Part shown: piece by piece, positions 11,411 to 21,567 of the stretch
How the letters are laid out: every line of letters begins with the position of its first letter
Position numbering within the stretch: position 1 is the stretch's first letter
Assembly: GCA_038380435.1 (NCBI GenBank)
Contig: JAWZYU010000010.1
Location: forward strand, 45,170,135-45,234,134
Direction: 5' to 3'
Origin: Ryuthela nishihirai
Taxonomy: Eukaryota; Arthropoda; Arachnida; Araneae; Heptathelidae
Length of the DNA stretch: 64,000 bases
The notes under the pieces: model-generated
Seen by the model: only the letters and a program-made list of their open reading frames with translations
The model's database searches: none
What the model was told of the DNA's origin: nothing
Position numbers and translations under genes: made by a program

Positions 11411-12015
11411 TGTGATGTTAACTCTTCGTTTGTCGATCTATTGGGAACACTTAGGACGCTCCCTCGGTTCGATCGCTATACGCGACGGGTGAAAGAGTCT
11501 TTCGGATAAAATCAACGGTTTATTCACAATTGCAGAGAACTGATACTGAGGCTCCTCCCCAATAAATTAGTTCAAACTTGAGCCTTTACTTTAAAATACC
11601 GAATATTTATTTAACCTTCCAAACATACTTGATGGACGAGGACATATGCTCAATTACATAGATTACCAACACACCAGCTTACTATGCCTGTTCAGCTGTA
11701 TTTACAGAGCCAATGCCGCTATTACCAGTCGGCATTTCCCAGCTTTACCATTTCTCGTCCGTCTCCTTCCGAAACTCGACCGGCTCTCCTCTCATCGTTG
11801 CCAAACCCTTTCTTCCTTTCTTTCTCTGCCTGACCATCTGGGCCGTCCGCTAGCAGTTGGGCGACCTCCGTCCCTCGGGGCACTGCCCTTCAATTAACTT
11901 TCCAGATGCCGGGACAGAGGGCCTCCCCGTAGCATATGACTATTTTGGCGAAATCCAAAATAAATATACACAGCCTGAACAAAAAAAAAAATCTAAAAAG
12001 GCCTCTAGCCTGACA
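11411..12015 (-). repeat. 3' LTR of the gag-protease element
   Basis: It is nearly identical to 14862-15465. Differences include GAGCC/CAGCC near 11580, a CCGAAT/CTGAAT change, and indels in the CTGCCC and A-run segments. In element orientation it starts TGTCAGGC and ends CATCACA. Confidence 0.95.
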
Positions 12016-12468
12016 CCTCCCTGCCAGAAGTCAGTAGTTAGTCCTGTTAACTGCTGACTAAAAAGTCAAGTTGAATGCTGAAAATCAGAGTTCATTTTCG
12101 CATTAATCTTAGAGTTCAATGCCACAAAATACAGAGTTCTAAGTTGCTTCATGAATTCTATAAATTCTCTGCGAATTGGCACCTCTTTTACACATCTATG
12201 TACACTACACTTACATATAAAATAACTTCTAGGTATACTTCCGGTGACTGAGTCTAAATATTGTCTTTTTGCTTCAAACAAAAAAAAACCTGGTGACTGA
12301 AGTAGCTGTCCGAGAGTACACAGTTTATAAATTAATTATCTCACTAATAACTGTCTTTGACGAAGGTATGTCGTACTGGCGGTGTTCATTCGTCCACAGG
12401 TGACATTCATGTGAAAGGCTATGCACACCTTTCGTGACTACCTAGATATCACCTTCCCGTACGTACCC

Positions 12469-12975
12469 TCAGACTCTACGGGCTGAAAGTCGTCGACATT
12501 GGCGTCGGCCTGACCCATTGTTACCTCCAATTGCCATGTTCGCTCCCTCCCCTACATAATTTAGATCATCGTAGACATCGAGTCTGACAGATTGCTGCAC
12601 ATGTTTGGGCTGGGAGATAGGACGGCGTTGATTGGACGGTCTCCATGGAGCATACATTTCCCTTTTTCTAGTTGGAATTTCTCTACCTCTTTCATAGTAG
12701 CTTCCTCTATTGGCCCACGGCTCGTGGATTTTCCTCCCGGGGATACCAGTTACAGGCCTTCTCTCCTTCTTTCTAAATAACTTACTATATGCTTCCACAC
12801 TCAGAAGTACCTCCTTCCGCAACTTTGCTACTACTGCGCATAGCACTTTACTTTCTCCGCCACTCACAGTGCTATTGTCTGTACCATCAATCAAACTTAA
12901 AGGCAGCTCTTTTACCTCTGCCCTTATGGCATCACCAAACGGCCCATGCAACAACAGATGGTCTTTTACCGGGTG
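12469..12975 (-). pseudogene. Protease C-terminal continuation, downstream of an in-frame stop
   Basis: This continues the gag-protease frame directly after a TAG at 12976-12978. Its start (HPVKDHLLLHGPFGDAI) and the following VKELPLSLIDG look like the flap and C-terminal half of a retropepsin. After about residue 60 the sequence becomes a basic, Arg/Pro-rich tail that ends about 450 bp before the 3' LTR without any reverse-transcriptase motif. Because the stop lies inside the protease domain and not at its border, a nonsense mutation is the simpler reading; programmed readthrough cannot be excluded. Confidence 0.7.
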
Positions 12976-14472
12976 CTATTCTTCGTTCAGCATCCCCTTT
13001 CTGATTACTGTCAGTTCTGCCCCCGAATCCACGACTGCTCTAGCTGTCTGGTTGCCACATCTGATTCGAACCTCTTCATAATCTACTGGGATACGTATCT
13101 CTCCCTGTCCCATTACTCGTCTGCTTGGACTTGGCTTTGAATGTGTCGTAACCCTTCCTATTGTTGCCTCACAAACATCTTTAGAATTCTGATCCAAGGT
13201 GCTAACTTGGTATACCTGAGTTCGACTCTCACGGTCCCCAGTTCTCAGTGGGCAATCTTTCATCAAATGTTCGTCAGATCTACATTTATGGCACCTCCTT
13301 ACTTTTGGGATATTTCTATATTCAGCTAAATTAACTGCCGATTGATACCTTCTGCTCGAGTAATTTCTCTCTGAGTCTATCCTCTGCTGGGGGGAAACAA
13401 CACGTTCTGCATATTGTTTATGCCTTACCTCTTTAAAAGTTAGGACCTCTTCCCTTCCGTTTACACTGGCTAGATGGATTTCTGCCCAAGTTGCTATTTC
13501 GTCTGCTTTTGCCCATGACTCCGCCTCTTTCTGTACTATGTAAGCATGAGTGTCTTGAGGAAGGCTATCACGTAGCCTATCCGACACTATCAGGTCCATA
13601 AGCTCCTCAAATTTTGTCACCTTCCTACTGCGGACGTAGTATTCCCAGCTATTTCTGAGTCTCGAGGCTAACTGATTATATGACTCATTCGGATCTTTTG
13701 CGATAGTTTCAAACTTTCTCTTGTACGCAGAGGGAGTGAGCTTAAACTCTTTTAATACGGCCTCTTTAACTTTCTTATAATAAACAAAATCCTCTGCACT
13801 TAATTTTCGAAAAACGTGATTTGCATAATTACCATCTAAAAAAGAAATGATGACTTTGCCTTGAAATTCCTCTGGTACTTCATATATCTTAAATCCCCTT
13901 TCCGCTGTCTCAAAGAGATTTATCACCTCTTCTGGGTTTTTAGGGCTTCCAGCTAACATATTTCCCAATAATTTTATATAATTAGCCAGCCGTGCATCTG
14001 CTGGATTACTAGAAACTGCCACCGTTCGCACATCACCCCTCTCCTCGTTTGCATTCCTCATTTGCAGTTCCAGCATTCTATACTCATGCTCTCTCTCCTT
14101 TTCTCTTTCTGCTGCCTCTCTCTCCTTTTCTCTTTCTGCTGCCTCTCTCTCCTTTTCCCTTTCTGCTGCCTCCCTCTCTTCCCTTCTCAGTTGCATTTCT
14201 AACCTCATCCTCTCTAATTCAAAATCATATCCAATCCTTTCTTTAGCTCTCTGCTTTCTGGTCCCGCTCTGCAGCATATCCGTATCGTTGTCATTGCCAT
14301 AATCTCTCAACCCTCTCATGTCTATCGCAGCATCAGACTCTCTGTCTATTGTCACCTCCTCGCCTCCCAGATCACTCCCTGAATAAAGACCCTGCGCGCT
14401 ATCCCTCTCTGTGACTGTGTGGCCTCGCCTTAACTCATCCCTTTCCCTATCGCGACCGCTCCTAAGCTCCAT
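12976..14472 (-). CDS. gag-pro: Gag and start of aspartic protease, 498 residues
   Basis: The frame begins MELRSGRDRERDEL. Residues 85-135 are a charged coiled coil that includes three exact copies of a nine-residue EAAEREKER unit. Residues 165-340 match the capsid-like gag fold of arthropod gypsy-type elements, with a KEFKLTPSAYKRKF segment typical of that family. A CCHC zinc knuckle follows (C394, C397, H402, C407; spacing CX2CX4HX4C). At the end the protease begins, with the active-site triad D482-S483-G484 in VVDSGAELTVI. The stop codon cuts the protease eight codons after the RKGML segment. In the family, Gag packages element RNA into particles and the protease matures it. No other gene is present between the LTRs. 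Confidence 0.9.
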   Translation of the reverse strand: MELRSGRDRERDELRRGHTVTERDSAQGLYSGSDLGGEEVTIDRESDAAIDMRGLRDYGNDNDTDMLQSGTRKQRAKERIGYDFELERMRLEMQLRREEREAAEREKEREAAEREKEREAAEREKEREHEYRMLELQMRNANEERGDVRTVAVSSNPADARLANYIKLLGNMLAGSPKNPEEVINLFETAERGFKIYEVPEEFQGKVIISFLDGNYANHVFRKLSAEDFVYYKKVKEAVLKEFKLTPSAYKRKFETIAKDPNESYNQLASRLRNSWEYYVRSRKVTKFEELMDLIVSDRLRDSLPQDTHAYIVQKEAESWAKADEIATWAEIHLASVNGREEVLTFKEVRHKQYAERVVSPQQRIDSERNYSSRRYQSAVNLAEYRNIPKVRRCHKCRSDEHLMKDCPLRTGDRESRTQVYQVSTLDQNSKDVCEATIGRVTTHSKPSPSRRVMGQGEIRIPVDYEEVRIRCGNQTARAVVDSGAELTVIRKGMLNEE

Positions 14473-14484
14473 TTTAGCTCGTAC

Positions 14485-14841
14485 AGGCCTCTGCCGTATC
14501 TAACTACTTGCCCCTAGAGTACGAGGATACTTACCTCCGATGTGATGACAGGAACGAACCGCCTCGTCAGTCTGCCACCTGAAGCACACAGTCGGAACAC
14601 TCTTGGCAGTATCAGCCTTGCGTCGGTCAGCTCCCAGTGGATGTTGAACTTTTCCGTCACCTTCACAGCTTTTTCCACAGTTCGAACGTGATGCACGATT
14701 CTTCAGGTACCTTCACAGCTATTCTATCGCCTGAAGCACACCGCAGGACACTCTTGGTAGTATCAGCCTTGCTCTGGTCAGCTCACAATGGATGTCGGAA
14801 CTCTTCCGTCACCTTCGCCGCTACTTTCACCTCTGTTGCGT
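14485..14841 (-). other. Leader of the LTR element with an internal duplication
   Basis: This untranslated leader lies between the primer-binding site and the gag ATG. A segment of roughly 95 bp starting CCTGAAGCACAC (about 14578) recurs at about 14731 with moderate divergence; both contain AGTATCAGCCTTGC and TTCCGTCACCTTC. Short upstream frames overlap it and are probably not used. Confidence 0.7.
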
Positions 14842-14858
14842 ACTGTCGGACTGCGCCA
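14842..14858 (-). other. Candidate primer-binding site
   Basis: On the minus strand, three bases after the 5' LTR, the sequence TGGCGCAGTCCGACAGT begins with TGG, the complement of a tRNA 3' CCA. Position and start fit a reverse-transcription primer site. I cannot say with confidence which tRNA it matches. Confidence 0.7.
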
Positions 14859-14861
14859 CTT

Positions 14862-15465
14862 TGTGATGTTAACTCTTCGTTTGTCGATCTATTGGGAACA
14901 CTTAGGACGCTCCCTCGGTTCGATCGCTATACGCGACGGGTGAAAGAGTCTTTCGGATAAAATCAACGGTTTATTCACAATTGCAGAGAACTGATACTGA
15001 GGCTCCTCCCCAATAAATTAGTTCAAACTTCAGCCTTTACTTTAAAATACTGAATATTTATTTAACCTTCCAAACATACTTGATGGACGAGGACATATGC
15101 TCAATTACATAGATTACCAACACACCAGCTTACTATGCCTGTTCAGCTGTATTTACAGAGCCAATGCCGCTATTACCAGTCGGCATTTCCCAGCTTTACC
15201 ATTTCTCGTCCGTCTCCTTCCGAAACTCGACCGGCTCTCCTCTCATCGTTGCCAAACCCTTTCTTCCTTTCTTTCTCTGCCTGACCATCTGGGCCGTCCG
15301 CTAGCAGTTGGGCGACCTCCGTCCCTCGGGGTACTGCCCCTTCAATTAACTTTCCAGATGCCGGGACAGAGGGCCTCCCCGTAGCATATGACTATTTTGG
15401 CGAAATCCAAAATAAATATACACAGCCTGAACAAAAAAAAATCTAAAAAAGCCTCTAGCCTGACA
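14862..15465 (-). repeat. 5' LTR of the gag-protease element
   Basis: On the minus strand it starts TGTCAGGC and ends CATCACA. An AATAAA polyadenylation signal is present on that strand (14970-14975), in the position expected for an LTR R region. It is bounded on the right by the target duplication ACAAG. Confidence 0.95.
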
Positions 15466-15470
15466 ACAAG

Positions 15471-15871
15471 CAATGCTTTTTTTAATATATTATTATGAAT
15501 TAAAATGTCTGAGCACTGAGCCTGAATTCAAGTAAATATTTTACAATGATAATTACAAAACAATGCAATTTTTAAAAAAGCATGAATGAAATTATTTATA
15601 AACAAACTAAATCATACATAAAGTAATAACCTCTTCCTACGTAACAGTTAAGACTAGCTCTGTCTATTCGATTAACGTTTACCTCTTCATTTTTAATGTC
15701 AATTCCCTTTTATATATTTCACTTCAGGAGTAAACCATTCTAATTTTCTTTGTTAATTCATTAGTAGATTTTACAATAATAAAACTAGTTAACCTCCCGC
15801 GCACCCATTATATAAAATACTTCTTCTTTTTATACATTTATTGTGTACAGACTGAGGCTAACTATGTCCCC
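15471..15871. other. AT-rich DNA, probably decayed retroelement
   Basis: Lies directly downstream (minus strand) of the decayed gag at 15872-17021. It may be what is left of that element, but no pol motif could be read. Confidence 0.3.
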
Positions 15872-17021
15872 TTTCACATATCCACAACTCCAACACAACC
15901 CATCTTTCTTATTTTTCAGTTGGGTTATTCGTTCTAATTCCATGGTTACGTAATTCTCAGAAGCATACGCGAGTGTTTATGACGCGGTTATAATAAATTC
16001 ACTTTAGCACGTTCATCTTTTGTAGCATTGCCCCCTCCTTAGGTCTTGTTCATCTCGAACAATTCTGGATTCCGACACTTCTTCAGTTCTTCGATGAAAC
16101 GGGGCCACTGTAGACCACTGTAGTATCCAATTGTAGAAAAGGATTTCACTATCCTTTTCTACAATTTCTTCTTCATTCACAAATCTCACTGTGCGTTCGT
16201 TCGTTCGGGAGGTAAGCCTGGAGCACTCGTACTTCATAGCATATACCACAGCTGACTTTAATAATTCACCTTCCAACATCCTCGGAGATTTTTGAGTTTT
16301 AGGGTCAGCAATAGCATCAATATTTTGTAATTGAGCTAAGTTATCCTGAATTTCTGGTGGACAGTTACTATAAGCCAATCTAGCTAGGCGCTCAATATCA
16401 CTGGCAAGTTCTTGCAAAGTTTCACCGCTCTTCTGCATACGATGTTTAAATTGAGTCATATAGTATTGTTTTAAATAATTATCGCCAAACCTAAGTTTTA
16501 ATGCAGAAACTAGACTTTGATAATCAAGTCGTTTTTCTTCTGGAACAGACTGTGAAATTTCTGCAGCAGAATTTCTTAAGGAAGCTGCAAGACTACTAGC
16601 CTTCTGAAATTAATTCCCCTCATTAGCTCTAGCGATAACCGAACTGCGTTTTGAATACTATCCAAGACGATTGATCATCATAAGTAGAAGGTTTAGTTGC
16701 ATTTCTAGCAATATGTGTAAAAACATTATTCTCACTAAAATTATCATTATCGCAAGAAGAAGGTAACATTTCGTTTCTTAAAATCTGAAACTGGCGTTCA
16801 CAATCAGTTTTTACAGTTTCAATTTGACGTTTATAAACGAACTTAGCCTTATCAAGTTTTATTAAAATCACAAGTGATTTCATTAACATTATACTTAACG
16901 CCATCAATATCATTTTTACACTTTTGAGTTTGGTCTTTAATGTCTTTACATTGATCAATGATTCTATTAGATGATTCTGGGAAATTATTCTGATCTTCTG
17001 CTTAAAATTAAATTCGATCAA
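15872..17021 (-). pseudogene. Decayed gypsy-type gag
   Basis: Three stretches read as one Gag with breaks. The N-terminal part (17021 to about 16629) ends KPSTYDDQSSWIVFKTQF, the usual start of the capsid-like domain. The reading frame then shifts, and after one in-frame TAA continues FQKASSLAASLRNSAAEISQ. The part at 16459-16013 contains KHRMQKSGETLQELASDIER and PRMLEGELLKSAVVYA, typical of gypsy/K02A2.6-like Gag. Past its stop, at about 15890-15910, a decayed zinc knuckle reads CWSCGYVKGD, where the His and last Cys are lost. It is unrelated in sequence to the gag of the neighbouring LTR element and has no matching LTR pair in the window. Confidence 0.8.
16129..16166. repeat. Short-loop hairpin inside decayed gag
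   Basis: AATTGTAGAAAAGGAT (16129-16144) is followed after six bases by its exact reverse complement (16151-16166). Confidence 0.9.
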
Positions 17022-17142
17022 ATTAAAATACCAGATTTTATTTTAACTTATCTTTATACCAACTATGTTAATAATCATATGAAAATAATAGAAATATAAT
17101 TTTTCGCCGCAGTGTGTATGGTTTAAATTTTGCGTTCCAAAA

Positions 17143-17276
17143 AATATTCAATGTGACTTTGGAAAAATACTGTTATCAATTTGATAAGAAAATATTTCCT
17201 TGAGTTATCCAACGAAAATGCTGTATCAATTTTTATTTATGTTTATACCACTGTTTTGATTTGATCTTAATCTTGT
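17143..17276 (+). repeat. Inverted repeat R3, left arm
   Basis: This 134-bp arm matches the reverse complement of 17995-18128 with about nine in ten bases identical. Landmarks are GTGACTTTGG, ACTGTTATCAAT, GAGTTATCCAACGA and TTTTTATTTATGTTTAT. It lies upstream of the decayed gag in gag orientation and could be a remnant of that element's LTR or leader. Confidence 0.8.
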
Positions 17277-17711
17277 TTACAACGCAGAGATTTTCCCCTC
17301 TGGTTTATTTAATTTTTAATAGCAATTTGAAACTGCTACTATAATTCTCTAATGCGTAGACTATGACGCACTGAAATGGGTTTTACTCCCTTAAATCACT
17401 GTAATATAATCCAAGGTATTTAAATTATCAATTACCTGAGATAATGCTTCCTTTTTATTGGTTACACTGTCGTAGTTTTCAGAGCGATCGGTTTTTTAGT
17501 CCAACAATCATATCGTTGTTTCCCTAGATAACAAACATTTGGCCGGAGTAGAATCGGTCATGGTAACAATACTAAATTTTTTGTGACAGGCTTTTTTTAA
17601 ACCTGGAAGGCATTATCATTTACTTTACGTTTAATAGGTAGTCCTAAGAGTTTGTTTCATAAACGATCTGAAAGTTTTGTACCACACATCTCAGCATGTG
17701 CGCATCGAATT

Positions 17712-17992
17712 TATTTTGAAGCCGACACTGCAACACCCACTTCATACAATATTTTTCTTCTACTGAAGAAGTATATGAAACATTACTTTTCTTATATTCT
17801 TCGAAGGTTGGGATATTTTGCCACTGAGCGGCACTTTCTTGCACATCATGGGATAAATGGCCAGGTCACAAGGACCCCGAAGGCTCAGAGAAGGTTGGGG
17901 GAGGGGGACACTGGAACAACAGTTAGAAGACAGATGGTCAAGGCCATCCAGCGTGTTTTTTAACGTACACAGTGTATGGCTCTCCCGAGCAC
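17712..17992 (+). repeat. Segmental duplication R4, copy 1, including a SINE part
   Basis: From AAGCCGACACTGCAA through the SINE to ACAGTGTATGGCTCTCCCGA, this segment is duplicated at 18136-18414 in the same orientation. The shared part includes about 95 bases of non-SINE sequence (TTCTTCTACTGAAGAAGTAT), so it reflects duplication of a segment already carrying the SINE. Confidence 0.8.
17807..17992 (-). mobile_element. SINE family A, truncated
   Basis: The 3' end and body are present (CACTGAGCGGCACTTTCTTG, AAGGCTCAGAGAAGGTTGGG). Homology stops at CTCTCCCGAGCACAG, exactly where the R3 right arm begins, so the head was lost at that junction. Confidence 0.85.
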
Positions 17993-17994
17993 AG

Positions 17995-18128
17995 ATTAAG
18001 ATCAAAGCAAAACAGTGGAATAAACATAAATAAAAATTGATGCAGCATTGTCGTTGGATAACTCCAAGAAATATATTTTAGCGAATTGATAACAGTATTT
18101 ATCCAAAGTCACATTAAATATTTTTTGT
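17995..18128 (-). repeat. Inverted repeat R3, right arm
   Basis: Reverse complement of 17143-17276. It separates the two R4 copies and truncates the first SINE. Confidence 0.8.
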
Positions 18129-18225
18129 GAATTTATTTTCAAGCCGACACTGCAAAACCCACTTCATACAAATTTTTTCTTCTACTGAAGAAGTATATGA
18201 AATATTACTTTTCTTATATTCTTCG

Positions 18226-18583
18226 AAGGTTGGATATTTTACCACTGAGCGGCACTTTCTTGCTCATCATGGGCTAAATAACCAGGTCACAAGGACCGCG
18301 AAGGCTCAGAGAAGGTTGGGGGAGGGGGGCACGGGAACAACAGTTCGGAGACAGATGGTCAAGGCCATCCAGCGTGTTTTTTAACGTACACAGTGTATGG
18401 CTCTCCCGAACACAGAGCCACGGCTTGACGTCCCATTTGACGGACGGCAGCCTTTTCAAGCCCATCTGTGACCCCTACTGAGTTTTGCGGAAGTAAATCT
18501 CAACGCTGACCCAGCTGGGACTCGAACCTGGGAACTGCAGATTACGAGCTTGGCGCGCTACCGACTGAGCCACCACCGCACCA
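18226..18583 (-). mobile_element. SINE family A, near full length
   Basis: Sister of the copy at 17807-17992, but with its tRNA-like head intact at the right end (minus strand: GTGGCTCAGTCGGTAGCGCG, B box GGTTCGAGTCC). Confidence 0.9.
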
Positions 18584-18927
18584 ATATTTTTCGAAGAATT
18601 ACTCATGTAGTTTGCTACTGCACAGTTCGACATGATAAAAAGAAGCAAAAATTATCTGAAAGACTTCACAGAGTGAGAAATTTACCAAGCGAAGAACAGA
18701 CGATTATGTAAGTTCTTTAGCTGAGCTCTCCCCGCTGGTGACGTCATGGAGCACGACTTCTCAGCGACCACTCAAATGACCTTGGTAAAGCTTAGCTTTT
18801 TGGCTCCACCTTCTATATATTCATCTTGGATCCCCTTCTCCTTGGGTGAGAGGTGCATATCACTCCTCCTGGATGTGCCATTGACCAGCCTCTTCCTCCT
18901 CCACGAGATGACACTCTATTGGGGAAG

Positions 18928-19311
18928 GGTTGTATTGGGTTGCTTGTATCTCTAAGTGGCCGTTTTGTGCACACAGTGGACTAAATTGCCAGTTCAGAGA
19001 ACCACAAGGGCTCAGAGAAGGCTTGAAGAAGGGGATCCACTGCACAGCTCTTTGGAGACCTGGAAACCTTCCCCGAAGGTCATCTAGCATACTCTTTAGC
19101 TTGTGCAGGTTATGATTTTCCTGTACACGGGCCATAGCTTTAACTTCCATCTGATGGACGGTGTCCTCTCCAAGTCCACAGGTGTTCCCTTTCTTTCTGA
19201 CAGCTCTGTGGGGGTTATGGATATAAATCTCATCGCTGGCACACTGGGACTTAAACATGGGAACTCCAGATTACGAGTCTGGCATGCTACCGACTAAGCC
19301 AACACCGGCTC
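18928..19311 (-). mobile_element. SINE family A, diverged full-length copy
   Basis: The 3' end is at the left (TTGTATTGGGTTGCTTG) and the diverged head at the right (CGAGTCTGGCATGCTACCGA). The body is recognisable but carries many substitutions, so the copy is old. Confidence 0.85.
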
Positions 19312-19466
19312 CTTTGGGTATTGTAACTCATTAGATAGATGTTGAAAGCAAATGCGAGTTACCCATCACAACCAATAACCGAAATATTTAAAGTGTACGA
19401 GGCCACGTTTTAACGTATCATTTAGGTAGACTGCAACTTTTCCAAGCACAAGTTTTCCTTTTGCAT

Positions 19467-19715
19467 ATGGTGGCTGCTGGCTCAGTCGGTAGCGCACAAG
19501 GCTGACATTTCAGGTTCGAGTACCTGAGATCCGTACGCTGACATTTTCTTTGCTAATCTATATTATGACCTTCGTGAAAAAAAACAAAAAAACAATGACT
19601 TGAAAAAAGGCTTTCGTACATCGGATGGTACGTTAATCCGTGATACCATGTGCAGAAGAACCTCGCTGATATTAAAGAACATGCTGGATGGCTTTTAAGC
19701 TTCCATACATCTCCT
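19467..19715 (+). mobile_element. SINE family A, decayed, + strand
   Basis: The head TGGCTCAGTCGGTAGCGCAC and B box GGTTCGAGTA are clear. The body is strongly rearranged but retains TAAAGAACATGCTGGATGGC. Confidence 0.7.
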
Positions 19716-19770
19716 AACCAGAAGTCCTGTAGGTTTCGTTCCCTTAATCAACTCTGCACGTTCTGACTAA

Positions 19771-20163
19771 AGGAGGGGGAGAGGGGGCTCAGTCGGTAGC
19801 GCTCCAGGCTCGTAATCTGCAGTTCCCAGGTTCGAGTCTCAGCTGGGTCAGCGTTGAGACTTATCACCGCAAAACACCCCGCCCTGCCCATGGTCAGTAG
19901 GGAACACCGATGGGCTTGGAAAGGCCGACGCTCGTCGGAAGGGTCCACCGTGTGCGGGAGTTCCCGTGCCCCTTCCCTGTGCACGTTAAAGAACACTCTG
20001 GATGGCCTTGACGGGAGGCTACCATTTGTCTCCCAACAGCTGTTCCAGTGGGTCCCCTCCCCCAACCTTCTCTTAGCCGTTGGGGCCCTTGTGACCTGGC
20101 CATTTAGCCCATGGTGTGCAAAAGAAGTGCCGCTCAGAGGTAAAACAAACCAACAACCCAACC
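19771..20163 (+). mobile_element. SINE family A, full length with target duplication
   Basis: The head (GGCTCAGTCGGTAGCGCTCC, B box GGTTCGAGTC) is on the left and the tail CAACAACCCAACC on the right. CTGACTAA flanks it on both sides (19763-19770 and 20164-20171), consistent with LINE-type retroposition. Open frames within it are artefacts of its low stop-codon content. Confidence 0.9.
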
Positions 20164-20398
20164 CTGACTAAGGGCTGACTGTTTCTTTTTTTGTCAGGGA
20201 TACAGTTATATCAGTTTTTTTTTTGATTTATTACAGCAGGGGGATGGTTCGGATAAAAAGCATAATTTCGAATTTTCAAAATCAACCCTTATTCGGTTGA
20301 CAGATCGTACTTACCACTTAAAATACTTTTTCGTAATTCCATAAATATTATTATATCGTCTTCAGTCGACATAGCTACCAGACTTCCTGATTAACAGG

Positions 20399-20793
20399 GT
20401 TGGGTTGGTTGGGTTGTTTTACCTCTGAGCGGCACTTTTTTGCACACCATGGGCTAAATGGCCAGGTCACATGGACCCCGAAGGCTCAGAGAAGGTTGGG
20501 GGAGGGGACCCACTGGAACAGCTGTTGGAAGACAGATGGTAGCCTCCCGTCAAGGCCATCCAGCGTGTTCTTTAACGTGCACAGGGTATGGCTCTCCCGT
20601 ACACGGGGCCACGGCTTAACGTCCCATCCGACGGACGGCGGCCTTTCCAAGCCCATCGGTGTCCCCTACTGACCGTGGGCAGGGCGGGGAATTTTGCGGA
20701 GATAAATCTCAACGCTAACCCAGCTGGGACTGGAACCTGGGAACTACAGATTACGAGCCTGGCGCTCTACCGACTGAGCCACCCTCGCCCCCA
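20399..20793 (-). mobile_element. SINE family A, full length, young
   Basis: A close match to the family consensus, flanked by a perfect 11-bp duplication TGATTAACAGG (20388-20398 and 20794-20804). The 3' end on the minus strand has short tandem AACCC-type repeats. Confidence 0.95.
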
Positions 20794-20804
20794 TGATTAA
20801 CAGG

Positions 20805-21567
20805 AAAATCTAACACTGCTTCACCAGCTACTAAGCCTTCAGAAAAAGGGAAGGCCACAGTTAACGTAGCAATTAAAAGGAGCAAAGCAAATGAGGAGAA
20901 ACGTTTGACTTTGCTAAGGAAGTAAAATATATCCTGGAATGCTTCAGGAAATTGAATTTGACTAATATATTGCTCAACATTAAAATATTCTGTGTTAAAT
21001 TTAAGATGGCTAAGGATTGGACTGAGAGAATCTCAGTAGGCATCCAAGCCTTCGATTTTGTTTATCTCTCTTGGATGGATAAATGACCGAACTAAAGATC
21101 CTGAACAGTTACGATCCCTTGTTTTTCAACCGGTTCAGGCGTCCATAGATAATGGTGTTTGACATTCGCATATTTAACTTTTACTTGTGCTTCTTTTAGC
21201 AAATTTGTTTGCCCTTGTGGCCCCTTTGGCGTTTGTGCTTTTTAGCATTTGGTATTGCCAATCAGGCACTATTTTAGACTTCGAAATATAAACCCTAGGC
21301 TTGGAGCTCATAAAATTAATTAAATATATCAGATATCAGTCAGCATCATTAAGAGTAGGTCCAACAGTTCTTGGGTAAATATGAAATTTAGTTTATTCTT
21401 TCCAATTTAAGTGTTGAAATTTCCTTTTTTTAGATATAAATTGCATGTATGGTAGCGTTAATAAGTATTTGTAGGCAATACATAAATTCGTGTATAAGAG
21501 AGAATGAAAGTTATATTTATATTTGAGGAACTGTCCGAGCCTTGATCTAATGACTCAGAGTGGCAAG
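20805..21567. other. Unassigned DNA
   Basis: No coding or repeat feature recognised until the hAT-like element. The last eight bases (21560-21567, GTGGCAAG) are the probable target duplication of that element. Confidence 0.4.

Larger units (their letters stand above)
11411..15465 (-). mobile_element. Gag-protease-only LTR retrotransposon
   Basis: The element has two direct LTRs (604-605 bp) beginning TGTGATG and ending CTGACA on the + strand. It is flanked by an exact 5-bp target duplication ACAAG (11406-11410, 15466-15470). Coding runs on the minus strand, so the right LTR is the 5' LTR. A primer-binding-site candidate starts three bases inside it and a purine-rich stretch (GGCAGGGAGG, minus strand) abuts the 3' LTR. 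The interior is only about 2.85 kb and carries gag and protease; I find no reverse transcriptase, RNase H or integrase. LTR differences are few (a handful of substitutions and small indels), suggesting fairly recent insertion. It is either an internally deleted copy or a non-autonomous gag-carrying lineage. Confidence 0.95.

Noticed and set aside
12066..12281. A 71-residue minus-strand frame before the 3' LTR, possibly an extra gene of the retroelement
   Set aside because: It has no membrane, zinc-finger or other recognisable feature and is of chance length.
19748..20672. Several frames of 70-137 residues on both strands with shared sequence
   Set aside because: They are SINE family A read in different frames. 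The SINE has few stop codons; the same pseudo-proteins recur at every full copy.
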